NCBI RefSeq assembly: GCF_007753265.1
Contig: NZ_CP036349.1
Location: forward strand, 1,645,363-1,709,362
Source: Botrimarina mediterranea
GTDB lineage: Bacteria > Planctomycetota > Planctomycetia > Pirellulales > Lacipirellulaceae
DNA length: 64,000 nt
Direction of reading: 5' to 3'
Under the pieces are notes generated by a model that ran no database searches, had not been told where the DNA came from, and was given only the letters and a program-made list of their open reading frames with translations. The stretch's first letter is position 1. The number at the start of each line of letters is the position of its first letter. The translations under genes were made by a program, and so were the position numbers. Below are positions 27,214 to 37,838 of the stretch, one piece after another.

Positions 27214-27250
27214 TTGTTCGTCGGCTCGCCTTGTTCTTGAGGGCAAGTTT

Positions 27251-28561
27251 TTAGCCCGCCGCTAGCGCCGCCGACGTGCACGGCTGCGACGCCTCGACCA
27301 CCTCCGGCGGCCCACCCCACACGAACGTCGCCGCGGACGTGACCGCCGCCAGCGCGACGAACACCCATAGCGAGGGCTCGTAGGTGCCGGTGAGGTCGAG
27401 CGTGAGGCCCATGATGAACGGCCCCACGCTGCACGCGGCGACCGTCACGGTCCAGACGCTGCTGCGGATCGATCCCAGCTCGCGGCGGCCGAAGTAACGC
27501 GGCCAGAGCGTGTTGCCTGTCACCGCCATCAGGCCCTGCCCGGCGCCGAGCATCACGCCGCCGGCGTAGACCACCAGCGGCGTTGTCCCCTCGCCCATCA
27601 CCAAGACGCCGCCGCCCAAGAGCGCCATGGCGACCGCCATCAGCACCCGCAGCGGCAGCCGGTCGGCGAGCATCCCGCCGTTGAGCTGCATCAACGCCAT
27701 CGCCGACGCGACCCACGGGAACACGGCCGCGGCGTGGCCGCTGGTGAGGCCGTTGCGGGTGAGCATCGGGTCGAGGTTGAAGAAGATGGCCGTGCAAAGG
27801 AGCCCTGTCAGCGCGGCGCACGCCGTGGCGGTCCAATAGGCCGGTGTACGGACGGCTTCGCGGAGCGTGAACGAGACGCCGCCCTTCGGCCGCGTCGCGT
27901 GCGCCGGAGCAGCGGCCTCCGCCATCGCGTCGATGTTGTTGCGGTAGGTGAGCACCATCAGCGGCAGCAAGAGAACCAGCAGCACGCCGCCGATGACGGT
28001 GTACGCGTCGCGCCAGCCGAAGTACTCGATCAGCGAGTTGTAGACGAACGGCGTCACCGCGACGCCGCACGCGGCGCCGATGCCGGCGATGCCCGAGGCG
28101 AGCCCCAGACGCCGAGAGAACCACATGCCTAGCGTGTTGCCCGACGCCATCGACAGGCCGCCCTGGCCGAACGCGCGGAGCAAGAAGAACGCCAGCGTCA
28201 GGCCGACGATCCCGTTGACGCGGGAGATCACGAAGCATGCCGCCGCCACGACCGCCACCAGCACCAGCGAGACCCGCCGCAGCCCGACGCGGTCCATCCG
28301 CCGCCCGATCCACATCAGCGGCACGGCCGCCAGGGCGCTGGCGAGCATGTAGGCGCCGGTGAGCTCCGTGTGCGACAGGCCGAGCGAGTCGCGCATCGGC
28401 TCGTTGAACAGCGACACGCCGAACGTCTGCCCGGGGCTGGTCCCCAACTGCATGAGGATCGCCAAGGGCAGCATGACCCAGGCGTAGGGGGGGTCCCCGT
28501 CGCGGGGAACTCGGTCGAGACGCGCTGTCGCGCTAGCGCCATCCAGGGCGGGGCTCTTCAT
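27251..28561 (-). CDS. MFS transporter
   Basis: This 436-residue protein has twelve likely helices (PYAWVMLPLAILMQLGTSPG first). The MFS A-motif is seen as GRRMDRVGLRRVSLV between helices 2 and 3. The overall look (GQTFGVSLFNEPM, FLLRAFGQGGLSMASGNTLGMWFSRRLG) resembles the monocarboxylate/oxalate-formate-antiporter-like MFS branch. The substrate cannot be given. It is convergent with the pectate-lyase fusion gene; a palindrome separates the two stops. Confidence 0.9.
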   Translation of the reverse strand: MKSPALDGASATARLDRVPRDGDPPYAWVMLPLAILMQLGTSPGQTFGVSLFNEPMRDSLGLSHTELTGAYMLASALAAVPLMWIGRRMDRVGLRRVSLVLVAVVAAACFVISRVNGIVGLTLAFFLLRAFGQGGLSMASGNTLGMWFSRRLGLASGIAGIGAACGVAVTPFVYNSLIEYFGWRDAYTVIGGVLLVLLLPLMVLTYRNNIDAMAEAAAPAHATRPKGGVSFTLREAVRTPAYWTATACAALTGLLCTAIFFNLDPMLTRNGLTSGHAAAVFPWVASAMALMQLNGGMLADRLPLRVLMAVAMALLGGGVLVMGEGTTPLVVYAGGVMLGAGQGLMAVTGNTLWPRYFGRRELGSIRSSVWTVTVAACSVGPFIMGLTLDLTGTYEPSLWVFVALAAVTSAATFVWGGPPEVVEASQPCTSAALAAG

Positions 28562-28761
28562 CGATTCAGGCGGGTCAGCAGGCGCTGGCGGATCAGCGGG
28601 GGAGTCGCTGAGGTGGGGACGACCATCCTACGCAACAGGGTTCGCGCCGCGTAGGGCGAAAGCAGTGAACCGCCTAACGTAGCGATCGCTTTTGGGCGAA
28701 CCGCAAACGCCGGCTCCCCAGCACTCGGAGTGGCGCGCTCCTCCAGGTTACAATCGCCTGC

Positions 28762-29112
28762 ATGCCTGGACTCTTCGCCGGTACTCCGTTTGAACGCCCC
28801 GTGACATGCGACCGCTGCGGGCGCGGGGTCGCCGCGTGCGATTGCCCCGCCGCAGCGCCGCCACCGAAGTCGCCGAAAGAATTCGAGCTGCGCGTCCGCC
28901 GCGAGCGCCGCCGTGGCAAGTGGTGCGCGGTGGTCGCGGGTCTCGAATCGGATGCCGCAACCCAAAAGTCGCTCCTCAAAGAACTCCGCAGCGCACTGGG
29001 CGCCGGCGGTGGCGTCAGCGACGGTGAGCTGGTGCTGCAGGGCGATTGCCGCGACAAGGTGCTGCAAAAGCTGGCAGCGCTCGGCTATCGAGCGAAACCC
29101 GCCGGCGGCTGA
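28762..29112 (+). CDS. SUI1/eIF1-like (YciH-type) protein
   Basis: The 116-residue product has an N-terminal Cys motif (VTCDRCGRGVAACDC, about 14-28) and a SUI1 domain (about 40-112; ELRVRRERRRGKWCAVVAGL, LKELRSALGAGGGVSDGELVLQGD). Bacterial YciH/SUI1 proteins bind the ribosome and can affect start selection or stress translation; the role in planctomycetes is not established. The N-terminal Cys cluster is typical of many bacterial SUI1 proteins. It is a single gene, divergent from the MFS gene. Confidence 0.92.
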   Translation: MPGLFAGTPFERPVTCDRCGRGVAACDCPAAAPPPKSPKEFELRVRRERRRGKWCAVVAGLESDAATQKSLLKELRSALGAGGGVSDGELVLQGDCRDKVLQKLAALGYRAKPAGG

Positions 29113-29391
29113 GTCGCGAAGCACCGCTGTTGAACCACCAATCGCCGAGAGCCCACCACGCCAGCCGTGGGAGTTCGCCGCGATACGACCAACAGCCGCG
29201 CAGTCAGCCGCACAGTCGTTCGCCAACCGACCTCTTCGGTTGTTTATCACTCAACCGATGCGTGCGGCTGAGCAAAACAGGGAAGCCTGACGCCGACGTT
29301 CCGAACGATTTACCGGCTTTGCTCGCTGGCGCGGTTGTTGCTTTCCTCGCAGGCAGCCATTCGCTCACCTTGCCGCCAGGAGTGCGTCGCC

Positions 29392-30309
29392 ATGACCTTC
29401 CCGCTTTCCGAAAGTGTTGAATCGCAGGCAGCGGTTACCCTCACCGACCCGCGCGACCTCTATCCGCAGCCGCCGTTCCCGGACCAGTCGCAATCGCCCC
29501 CGGGCCTGACAAAGGAGATGGACCCCACGCCCGACCACGGCGAAAAGTCCTACGTCGGTGCCGGCAAGCTCCGTGGCCTCTCGGCGATCATCACCGGCGG
29601 CGACAGCGGCATCGGCCGCGCCGCGGCGATCGCCTACGCCCGTGAAGGCGCCGACGTGATGATCTCCTACCTCAATGAAGATCGGGACGCCGAATCGGTC
29701 GCCGAGTTGATCAAGCAAGAGGGCGGCAAGATCGCGCTTCATCGGGGCGACCTCGGCGCCCCCGACATGGCGGAGCATCTCATCGACGCGGCGCTCCGTG
29801 AGTTTGGCAAGCTCGACATCCTGGTGAACAACGCCGCGTTCCAAAGCACGGGCGATGACGCCGAGGACTTTTCGAATGAGGAGTTCGAGAAGACCTTCCG
29901 GACGAACGTCTTCGCTCCTTTCTACCTCAGCAAGGCGGCGCTCGAGTACCTGCCCGCGGGTGGGTCGATCATCAACACCGTGTCGATCCAGGCTTTCCGC
30001 CCGTCTCCACAACTGCTGGCGTACGCCGCGACGAAGTCGGCGTTGACGAGTCTCACCAAGGGCTTCGCAAAGCTCGCGATCGAGCGCGGCGTGCGGGTCA
30101 ACGGCGTGGCGCCCGGCCCGGTGTGGACGCCGTTCATCCCGACGACCATGCCGACCGAGAAGACGGCGAAGTTCGGCGGCCACACGCTCTTCGGCCGGCC
30201 CGCTCAACCCGCCGAGTTGGCGCCGCTGTACGTCTGGCTGGCGTCGCCCGAGGCGAGCTACGTCACCGGCGAGGTCTACGGCGCCACGGGTGGTTCGACG
30301 CCCCTATAG
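29392..30309 (+). CDS. SDR family oxidoreductase (YghA/glucose-1-dehydrogenase-like)
   Basis: The 305-residue product has an N-terminal extension rich in Pro (DLYPQPPFPDQSQSPPGL), typical of the YghA-type SDR group. The Rossmann NAD(P) motif is TGGDSGIGRAAA (about 70-80), and NNAA follows. The catalytic Ser lies in TVSIQ, with Tyr and Lys in YAATK. C-terminal VTGEVYGATGG is also a family motif. The physiological substrate is unknown; such enzymes reduce aldehydes or sugars. The start at 29392 is preceded by CAGGAG, a plausible ribosome site. An earlier in-frame start at 29335 lacks similarity. Confidence 0.93.
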   Translation: MTFPLSESVESQAAVTLTDPRDLYPQPPFPDQSQSPPGLTKEMDPTPDHGEKSYVGAGKLRGLSAIITGGDSGIGRAAAIAYAREGADVMISYLNEDRDAESVAELIKQEGGKIALHRGDLGAPDMAEHLIDAALREFGKLDILVNNAAFQSTGDDAEDFSNEEFEKTFRTNVFAPFYLSKAALEYLPAGGSIINTVSIQAFRPSPQLLAYAATKSALTSLTKGFAKLAIERGVRVNGVAPGPVWTPFIPTTMPTEKTAKFGGHTLFGRPAQPAELAPLYVWLASPEASYVTGEVYGATGGSTPL

Positions 30310-30330
30310 AAACGGGTGTGAACGAGTCAC

Positions 30331-30359
30331 TTAGCCCCCGGTCAATGACCGGGGGCTAA
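30331..30359. terminator. Hairpin between convergent SDR and hypothetical genes
   Basis: TTAGCCCCCGGTCA (30331-30344) and TGACCGGGGGCTAA (30346-30359) form a perfect 14-base palindrome, 22 bases after the SDR stop and 7 before the convergent gene's stop. No T-run follows on either strand. It is probably a bidirectional terminator. Confidence 0.7.
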
Positions 30360-30365
30360 ATGGCG

Positions 30366-31253
30366 TTATCGCACCCACGTCGCCGGTTGCTCTAGCGCCA
30401 CGTTCTCACGCAGCCGTCGTCGCTCGGCGTAGCGGTCCGCGGTGACGCGCACCCGGGCCGCGAACTCGTCGCGTGTCGCCGCATCGACCTGTTCGAGCCT
30501 GCCAGCGAGTCGGACCATGCCATCCGGATTCGTCTCGGCCGTGCGTGAGAAGAGCGCCACAAACCGCATCGTCTCGACGAAGTTGTGGTCCGCCGTCCGC
30601 AGGATGAGCGGCTTGAGCGTCTTCGCCACCAGCTTCGTCGCGGGCCCCTCGAAGCGGATGAACGTATCGAGCCGCGTCGTGAGATAACAACGGCCGTTGC
30701 GTTCTTCGATGGGCTCGGCGCGGAGCAAGATAACGCTTTGCCCGTCGATCGAGCTGGGCATCGGCGGCGCTTGATACGATCCCTCAGCCAAGAGCAACAT
30801 CCGTAGCGGCGCCGCGCCCCCCCCTTCGCGGTGCAGCACACGGATGTCGCCCGCCGCGCCCGCCGTGTCGGCGACGCGGTACCGTCCCGGCGCGATCGGT
30901 TCGAGCCGCAGGCGGCTCACCCCCATCACGTTCCACGAATCGACGATGAGCTCTGGGTGGTCCACCAGGTAGGCGAACAACTCGTCGTCGCAATCGATGA
31001 CACGGGTCGGCATCTGCCGGTAGAGCGTGGCGTCGGTCACGATGCGCTGGACCTCGGGGCGGTCCGCGGCCGTGAGCGATTGCCACGGGATGGCGCGGAG
31101 CGCCGCTTGTCGTGCGTCGGACGACTCGCTCCCTCCGCCATCCTGGGCGCGGAGCGGGGCCGGCAAGAGACACACGGATAGCACGAGGGCCATCAGCCCC
31201 AGTGTTCTCCGTTCTCGATGCGCGCGGCCCGACCCCCCCGGTCGGAACGCCAT
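30366..31253 (-). CDS. Exported hypothetical protein
   Basis: The 295-residue product carries an N-terminal signal peptide (MALVLSVCLLPAPLRAQ at about 21-37); a start at 31193 would begin right there. The body has features such as AIPWQSLTAADRPEVQRIV, TRVIDCDDELFAYLVDHPEL and CYLTTRLDTFIRFEGPATKLVAKTL, with no domain I recognise. The style fits conserved planctomycete exported proteins. It diverges from a TM/HEAT-like protein at 31442. Confidence 0.7.
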   Translation of the reverse strand: MAFRPGGSGRAHRERRTLGLMALVLSVCLLPAPLRAQDGGGSESSDARQAALRAIPWQSLTAADRPEVQRIVTDATLYRQMPTRVIDCDDELFAYLVDHPELIVDSWNVMGVSRLRLEPIAPGRYRVADTAGAAGDIRVLHREGGGAAPLRMLLLAEGSYQAPPMPSSIDGQSVILLRAEPIEERNGRCYLTTRLDTFIRFEGPATKLVAKTLKPLILRTADHNFVETMRFVALFSRTAETNPDGMVRLAGRLEQVDAATRDEFAARVRVTADRYAERRRLRENVALEQPATWVR

Positions 31254-31441
31254 AACTCCCCCCCAGGATTGGCGTCCGTGCAGGCGCGCCGTTGAGGGGC
31301 GGCCTGCAATGATCGTATCAACTCAGCCGTTTAGTTCGGTTGTAGGGACGCCGCGACGTGAAGGATTCGTGAGGCGCCAGCACGCGGTCGCGACGGATCG
31401 GTCTTGCCTGCGCGGGCCTTGGTTCGGGATGCTCCGCGGCG

Positions 31442-32710
31442 ATGCCCCGCATTCTTCGAATCCCCCGACTTCCCGCTCCGTTGCGGACGCGATTGCGCTG
31501 GCTGGTCGTGGGCGGCGTGCTAGCAGCGATGGGCGGCAACTTCGTATGGCGTCTCGCCGACGCCCACCTCAAGGCCGAGGCGGCGCGGCAGACGCTCGCC
31601 GGCGAGAGTGCGGCGGTCGTGGCGATGCGGGACGATTGGTGCCAGCATGTCGTCCCGGTCGCAATCACCGAACCCGGCGAGGCAGGCGACGCGGCTCGTA
31701 CAGCGGCGGCGGCAAGACTCAACTACGCCGTCTCGCGCGCGACGCGGGGCGACGAGAAGCTACTGCGCCAACTCGCGCCCCAAGTGCTCGCCGCCATCCG
31801 AGCGATCGAGGGAACGCCAACGGACGAAGGCGGCCGTTGGGGCGAATGGGTGCTGCGGCGGATGTCGGCGGCGATCGAGGCGTTGCCCCTCAGCGAGCGG
31901 GTGGCCCTGCTCAAGGAGATCGACGACACGCTGGTGGTGCTCTCGGAGACGCCGCGGCTCGAGCCGGTGGCGCCGCAAGTAGCGATTGTGGAGACGCCGC
32001 CGGTCGCCGCTAAGCCGCAAGCGGCTGACGTTACGGCGGCGGCAGCGCCGCCGGCTTATGAGATGGTTGTCCGTCCGGCGCCGCCGGAACCGACGCCAGC
32101 GCCTCAAGCGCAGCAGACCCTGCCGGCCATGCCTTCGCTGCGAGAGGTTGCGTCGCAATGGCGCCGGCCCGAACGCCAGTTGCCGACCGAGCCAACCGAA
32201 CCCGCCGAGCCGGCGCCCCTCGACCAAGCCGCGGTGGCGCCGGCGGACCTTGAGGACCGCGAGCTGTTGGGCGAGGCGCTGCGGATCGAGAGCCTGCTCG
32301 CCATGTCGGCCGATGGCTCGCCGCAGGCGATGGGCCCGTCGCGGGTCCCGATGCCGCTCAATGAGAATGAGGCGGAGACGCGCGGTCGTCTCGACGCGGT
32401 CCGTCGCGAGCTCGTCGCCCGCGGCTACGCCGGCGTTTCACGCCAACAGGTCGAAGGGCTGCTGCTGCCCGACGCCCGTGAGCGGGCGGCGTTCGTCGAA
32501 AGCCTGCTCACCGACCGCAGTGGCGACCCGGCGCGGGTGCTGCTGCTGATGGCCGGTGATGAGTCGCCCGAAGTCCGTGCCGCCGCGATCTCGGCACTCG
32601 GCGGCTCGTCAAACCGAGCGCTCGTCACCAAGGCGCTCGAGCTAGCGATGCGAGATCAGGACTTAAGGGTCGGCCGATTAGTCGAGCCGATCCGAGAGCG
32701 GCTGCGCTAA
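31442..32710 (+). CDS. Membrane-anchored protein with C-terminal HEAT-like repeats
   Basis: The product has 422 residues. A basic N-terminus is followed by one helix (about 20-37, VVGGVLAAMGGNFVWRL). A helical region to about 165 and a Pro/Ala-rich linker (about 175-260) follow. The C-terminus resembles HEAT/armadillo repeats (LLMAGDESPEVRAAAISALGG). No enzymatic motif was seen. The linker includes AAKPQAA, which is coded by a copy of the 20-bp dispersed repeat at 32006-32025. Confidence 0.65.
   Translation: MPRILRIPRLPAPLRTRLRWLVVGGVLAAMGGNFVWRLADAHLKAEAARQTLAGESAAVVAMRDDWCQHVVPVAITEPGEAGDAARTAAAARLNYAVSRATRGDEKLLRQLAPQVLAAIRAIEGTPTDEGGRWGEWVLRRMSAAIEALPLSERVALLKEIDDTLVVLSETPRLEPVAPQVAIVETPPVAAKPQAADVTAAAAPPAYEMVVRPAPPEPTPAPQAQQTLPAMPSLREVASQWRRPERQLPTEPTEPAEPAPLDQAAVAPADLEDRELLGEALRIESLLAMSADGSPQAMGPSRVPMPLNENEAETRGRLDAVRRELVARGYAGVSRQQVEGLLLPDARERAAFVESLLTDRSGDPARVLLLMAGDESPEVRAAAISALGGSSNRALVTKALELAMRDQDLRVGRLVEPIRERLR
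32006..32025 (+). repeat. 20-bp dispersed repeat inside a coding region
   Basis: The sequence is GCCGCTAAGCCGCAAGCGGC, identical to the copies at 38630 and 45749. Here it is in frame and encodes AAKPQA(A) in the linker of the membrane protein. Confidence 0.9.
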
Positions 32711-32738
32711 CGCCGATCACGATTCGGGCAAACGGCGA

Positions 32739-33443
32739 CTACCGCCGCAGCGTCTCGAGCGGCGTCACGCGTTCAGCGACGACGTGCTCACGACGCAGAT
32801 CGGTTCGGTACCCGCGCTGCCCATCGAGGCCGACACGCTGGCCGACCATCCCTTTGAGACGCGCGTCGAGTTCCGGCGTCGGAGTCACGAGGGCGGCGAT
32901 GCGGCCGTTGTCGTCGATGACCGCGTACTTCGGCGCGTCGGGCCGCTGCGAAACGACGGGCCGCAGCACGCCGCTGGCGTCGTGACCGCTGTTGCTTCGC
33001 GTTGCGGTCAGTTGTGTAGGCGGAGCCAGGCGTGGGATCGACTGCGCGACGGCCTGCGAGGTAGGCGACCGCCAACCGCCCGTGTCCTCGACGCCGCCTC
33101 GCAGCTTGGCGCCCAATCGGCGGAAGTTATCAATCCTTGCGGCGGCGTCACGCACGGCGTTCCGTTGCGCGTCGTTCGCGGCGAGCGTGAGCAACTCCGA
33201 GGCTTCGGAGTCGAGCCGATCGAAACGCCACAGGCTGGGGCGCTCGACCACAATCGTTGAGAGCGCCAGCTCCAACGCGATCAGCCGCTGCTCGAAGTCG
33301 GGCTTTGCCGACGCCGAGGGCGTCGCGGCGGGCGTCGCCGCTTCGACGGGCGTCGGCGTCACTTCGGGCGGCGCCGTCTCATAGCGAGCGGGCGTCGCAC
33401 CGTCGGCGGTCGCGGCGATTAGCACCATCAACAGGACGTTCAT
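32739..33443 (-). CDS. Exported hypothetical protein
   Basis: The product has 234 residues from the ATG at 33443, where a signal peptide begins (MNVLLMVLIAATADG). A Pro/Ala/Thr-rich stretch follows (about 20-42), then a helical region (DFEQRLIALELALSTIVVERPSL). A C-terminal part carries YAVIDDNGRIAALVTPTPEL and GMVGQRVGLDGQRGY, which may be an SH3-like or beta-barrel fold. No known domain was assigned. It diverges from the Ser/Thr kinase gene, with a long palindrome between them. Confidence 0.6.
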   Translation of the reverse strand: MNVLLMVLIAATADGATPARYETAPPEVTPTPVEAATPAATPSASAKPDFEQRLIALELALSTIVVERPSLWRFDRLDSEASELLTLAANDAQRNAVRDAAARIDNFRRLGAKLRGGVEDTGGWRSPTSQAVAQSIPRLAPPTQLTATRSNSGHDASGVLRPVVSQRPDAPKYAVIDDNGRIAALVTPTPELDARLKGMVGQRVGLDGQRGYRTDLRREHVVAERVTPLETLRR

Positions 33444-33536
33444 CGCAATTCCTCTCGCAGCAGCACAACGGCCCGCGGAGTACGGACCCGCCGCGGCTTG
33501 TAGCGAGAAAGCAGCGTTCGCAGCAACCCAAATCAC

Positions 33537-33657
33537 CAGCTAGCAAGAGGGCTCTCAGCCGTAAGCGGCCGCCCACGGCAGAACCCTGTTTCCGGCGCCG
33601 GCCGTGGGCTGCCGCCCGCGGCTATGGGTTATCTCACAAGAGATCCGGTGCTAGCTG
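33537..33657. repeat. Long imperfect palindrome between hypothetical and kinase genes
   Basis: Outer arms CAGCTAGCA (33537-33545) and TGCTAGCTG (33649-33657) frame inner arms GCGGCCGCCCACGGC (33565-33579) and GCCGTGGGCTGCCGC (33601-33615). It lies in a divergent spacer 54 bases before the kinase start. It resembles the other palindromes of this window in size but not in sequence. Confidence 0.6.
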
Positions 33658-33710
33658 CTAATCGCTGCGGCGTTTACGCTGGAGAGTTCCGTTAACAACG
33701 CACCGGTCGC

Positions 33711-35423
<1,713 letters not shown>

Positions 35424-35454
35424 GGCCTATTGAGTTGTGTCGGGATCAATCCAC

Positions 35455-35540
35455 TGCGTTCAGGGCTTCCGACGCCGATTACGCGTTGCAATCGATTACG
35501 GTATCGTGCGGGTCATCGGGGTCGGGAGACCCCTCCCATC
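35455..35540. repeat. Dispersed palindromic element upstream of hemL (pair of 44306-44392)
   Basis: The left part GACGCCGATTACGCG and the right part CATCGGGGTCGGGAGACCCC pair imperfectly. The loop (GTTGCAATCGATTACGGTAT) closely matches the loop of the element at 44306-44392 read on the other strand (CCGCAATCGCTAACGGCAT). Loop conservation in both orientations marks a mobile-type repeat. It fills the gap between the kinase and hemL. Confidence 0.75.
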
Positions 35541-35564
35541 GTCCGATTGACCGGCTTCCGTCTC

Positions 35565-36866
35565 ATGCCCTCGTCCGACCCCCGTTACTCCCAGAGCCAC
35601 GCCGCGTTCGCCCGGGCGAAGACCCTTATGCCCGGTGGCGTGAACAGCCCCGCGCGGGCGTTCGGCGCTGTGGGGGGCGAGCCGCTCTTCATCGACCGCG
35701 CCGAAGGACAGTGGCTGTGGGACATCGACGGTAATCGATATCTCGATTACATCGGCTCATGGGGGCCAATGATTCTCGGGCACGGCCATCCGGTGGTCGT
35801 GGAGGCGCTCGCCGCCGCCGTGCTACGCGGCACGAGCTTCGGCGCGCCGACCGAGGGCGAGAGCGAGCTCGCGCAGCTGATCGTTGATTGCGTACCGAGC
35901 GTCGAACGCGTGCGCCTCGTGAACTCGGGGACCGAGGCGACGATGAGCGCGATCCGGCTAGCGCGCGGTTACACGGGGCGGCCGCGGATCGTCAAGTTCG
36001 CCGGCAACTACCACGGCCACGTTGATAGCCTGCTCGTGGCGGCCGGCAGCGCAGCGGCGACGCTCGCCGTGCCGAACTCGCCCGGCGTCACTCCGGGGAC
36101 TGCCGCCGACACGATCGTGCTGCACTACAACGACGCCGAGGCGCTCGAAGAGGCGTTCGCCAACCACGGCCCCGAGATCGCCGCGGTGATCTTCGAGCCT
36201 GTGTGCGGCAACATGGGCGTCGTCGTCCCGACGCCCGCCTTCCTCGAAGCGCTCACCAACCTGCCGCGCGAGAACGGCGCGCTACTGGTCTGCGACGAAG
36301 TGATGACGGGCTTTCGCTTGGCGCTCGGTGGCGCGCAGGAGCGGTTGGGCCTCGAGCCCGACCTGACGACGCTCGGCAAGATTGTCGGCGGCGGCTTGCC
36401 GGTCGGCGCCTACGGCGGCCGCTCGGAGATCATGGCGAAGGTGTTGCCCGAGGGTCCCGTCTTCCAGGCCGGCACGCTTAGCGGCAACCCACTAGCGACG
36501 GCAGCCGGGTGCGCGACGCTGCGGACGCTGCGCGAGAACCCGCCGTACGAGAAGCTTGAAAAACTGAGTGCGAGACTCGAGAAAGGCCTCGTCGACGCCG
36601 CCAAGTCCGCCGGCGCGCCGCATGTCGTGCAGCGGATGGGGAGCATGGTGACGCTCTTCTTCCACGATAGCCCGGTCCGTTCTTGGAGCGAAGCCGCCGA
36701 GTGCGACACGGCCCGCTTCGGCCGTTACTTCTGGGAGATGCTCGACCGTGGCGTCTACCTGCCGTGCAGCCAGTACGAGGCGCTGTTCATCTCGGCGGCT
36801 CACACCGAAGCCGACATCGACGCCACGGTCGCCGCCGCAAAGGAAGCGATTGCCGCGTCGGCATGA
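35565..36866 (+). CDS. hemL: Glutamate-1-semialdehyde 2,1-aminomutase
   Basis: This 433-residue PLP enzyme converts glutamate-1-semialdehyde to 5-aminolevulinate in the C5 tetrapyrrole pathway. Motifs include MPGGVNSPARAFGAVGG at the N-terminus, GSWGPMILGHGHP, VRLVNSGTEATMSAIRLARG, YHGHVDSLLV, CDEVMTGFRLALGGAQ, and the PLP lysine in TLGKIVGGGLPVGAYGG (about residue 270). Length and motifs are typical. The start at 35565 puts the family N-terminus in frame and excludes the repeat-coded extension upstream. Other heme genes are not in the window. Confidence 0.97.
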   Translation: MPSSDPRYSQSHAAFARAKTLMPGGVNSPARAFGAVGGEPLFIDRAEGQWLWDIDGNRYLDYIGSWGPMILGHGHPVVVEALAAAVLRGTSFGAPTEGESELAQLIVDCVPSVERVRLVNSGTEATMSAIRLARGYTGRPRIVKFAGNYHGHVDSLLVAAGSAAATLAVPNSPGVTPGTAADTIVLHYNDAEALEEAFANHGPEIAAVIFEPVCGNMGVVVPTPAFLEALTNLPRENGALLVCDEVMTGFRLALGGAQERLGLEPDLTTLGKIVGGGLPVGAYGGRSEIMAKVLPEGPVFQAGTLSGNPLATAAGCATLRTLRENPPYEKLEKLSARLEKGLVDAAKSAGAPHVVQRMGSMVTLFFHDSPVRSWSEAAECDTARFGRYFWEMLDRGVYLPCSQYEALFISAAHTEADIDATVAAAKEAIAASA

Positions 36867-36884
36867 GCGCCGACGGCTCAAACG

Positions 36885-37604
36885 TCACTTTATGACGAGT
36901 TTTTCTTCGGCGGCGCTCAAGCGATGGTACTGCGGAGCGAGTGCGAAGACGCTATCGGCGGCGCCGTCGCGCCAGCGGCGCCAGGCGACTTGGAGGACGG
37001 CTCCGGCGGTCGGTTCGATCGGCTCGCCGCCAAACGCCGCAGCGGGGGGGCCGACGACGCGGTCTCCGGGGCGGAGCTCTGCCTTGAGGGTTTCGGTCGT
37101 CGCACGCCACGTGCCCCTGTGACGCTCCCAGGCGCCTTCTACGGCATCGAAATCGGCGACGAACATTTCCCCGCGTTGGGCGTCAAGCAGCGTCCAGAGG
37201 CGTCCTGTGGGCTCCTGAGGGGGTCCTGTGGCCTCGGCCAGGGCGTCGAGCGTATCGACGCCAATTGCCGCGGCGCCGGCGGCCCAGGCGAGCGTCTTGG
37301 CCGTCGTCACGCCGACCCTTAGGCCTGTGAACGATCCCGGCCCGACCGCAATGGCGACCGCCGCAAGTTCGCTAGGCGCCCAGCCCAATTCGCTCAACAA
37401 CGACTGGATCGCCGGCGCTAAGGTCCGGGCCGAGCGGGCGTCCCGTGGCAGCGGCCTCGCGGCGGCGAGCTCGCAGCCTGCGTCGGTGACGACGCCCGCG
37501 GCGACGGAGCCGAAGAGGCCCGAGGTCTCGATGGCGAGCCAGCGACCCGACTCGGCCGGGGTCGCGGTGGAAAGCTGGTCGGAAGGGGTCGGTTGTGACA
37601 TCAT
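36885..37604 (-). CDS. tsaB: TsaB, tRNA threonylcarbamoyladenosine (t6A) synthesis protein
   Basis: The 239-residue product is the TsaB partner of TsaD in N6-threonylcarbamoyladenosine formation at A37 of ANN-decoding tRNAs. Family motifs are WLAIETSGLFGSVAAGV at the N-terminus, RSARTLAPAIQSLLSE, AVAIAVGPGSFTGLRVGVTTAKTLAW and WTLLDAQRGEMFVADF. It lacks the metal-binding histidines of TsaD, as TsaB proteins do. It is convergent with hemL (19-base gap) and divergent from the phosphoesterase gene. Confidence 0.95.
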   Translation of the reverse strand: MMSQPTPSDQLSTATPAESGRWLAIETSGLFGSVAAGVVTDAGCELAAARPLPRDARSARTLAPAIQSLLSELGWAPSELAAVAIAVGPGSFTGLRVGVTTAKTLAWAAGAAAIGVDTLDALAEATGPPQEPTGRLWTLLDAQRGEMFVADFDAVEGAWERHRGTWRATTETLKAELRPGDRVVGPPAAAFGGEPIEPTAGAVLQVAWRRWRDGAADSVFALAPQYHRLSAAEEKLVIK

Positions 37605-37838
37605 CGGAGGGGGTGATCGGACCGGGCGGCTTGACCGAAGTTGAAGCCCCGCTTAGTTTTTTGGCTTCGCGCGAGGGGGCCGGCCGGGCCAAACGCGCCT
37701 GCCTTTCCCGCGTTTGCCGTGTGCGCGCCGGGGGTGGGAACGTCTGGCGTCGGTTCCGCGCGCCGATTCGCCCTGTCGCACCACGTTAACAGCCCAACCC
37801 CCTGATTAGGGAGGGCCGCCCTCGGGAGGGCCGCCGCC

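Noticed and set aside
35430-35564. Leader peptide or riboswitch upstream of hemL
   Set aside because: The structure there matches a dispersed palindrome also found at 44.3 kb, so no specific regulatory RNA is supported.
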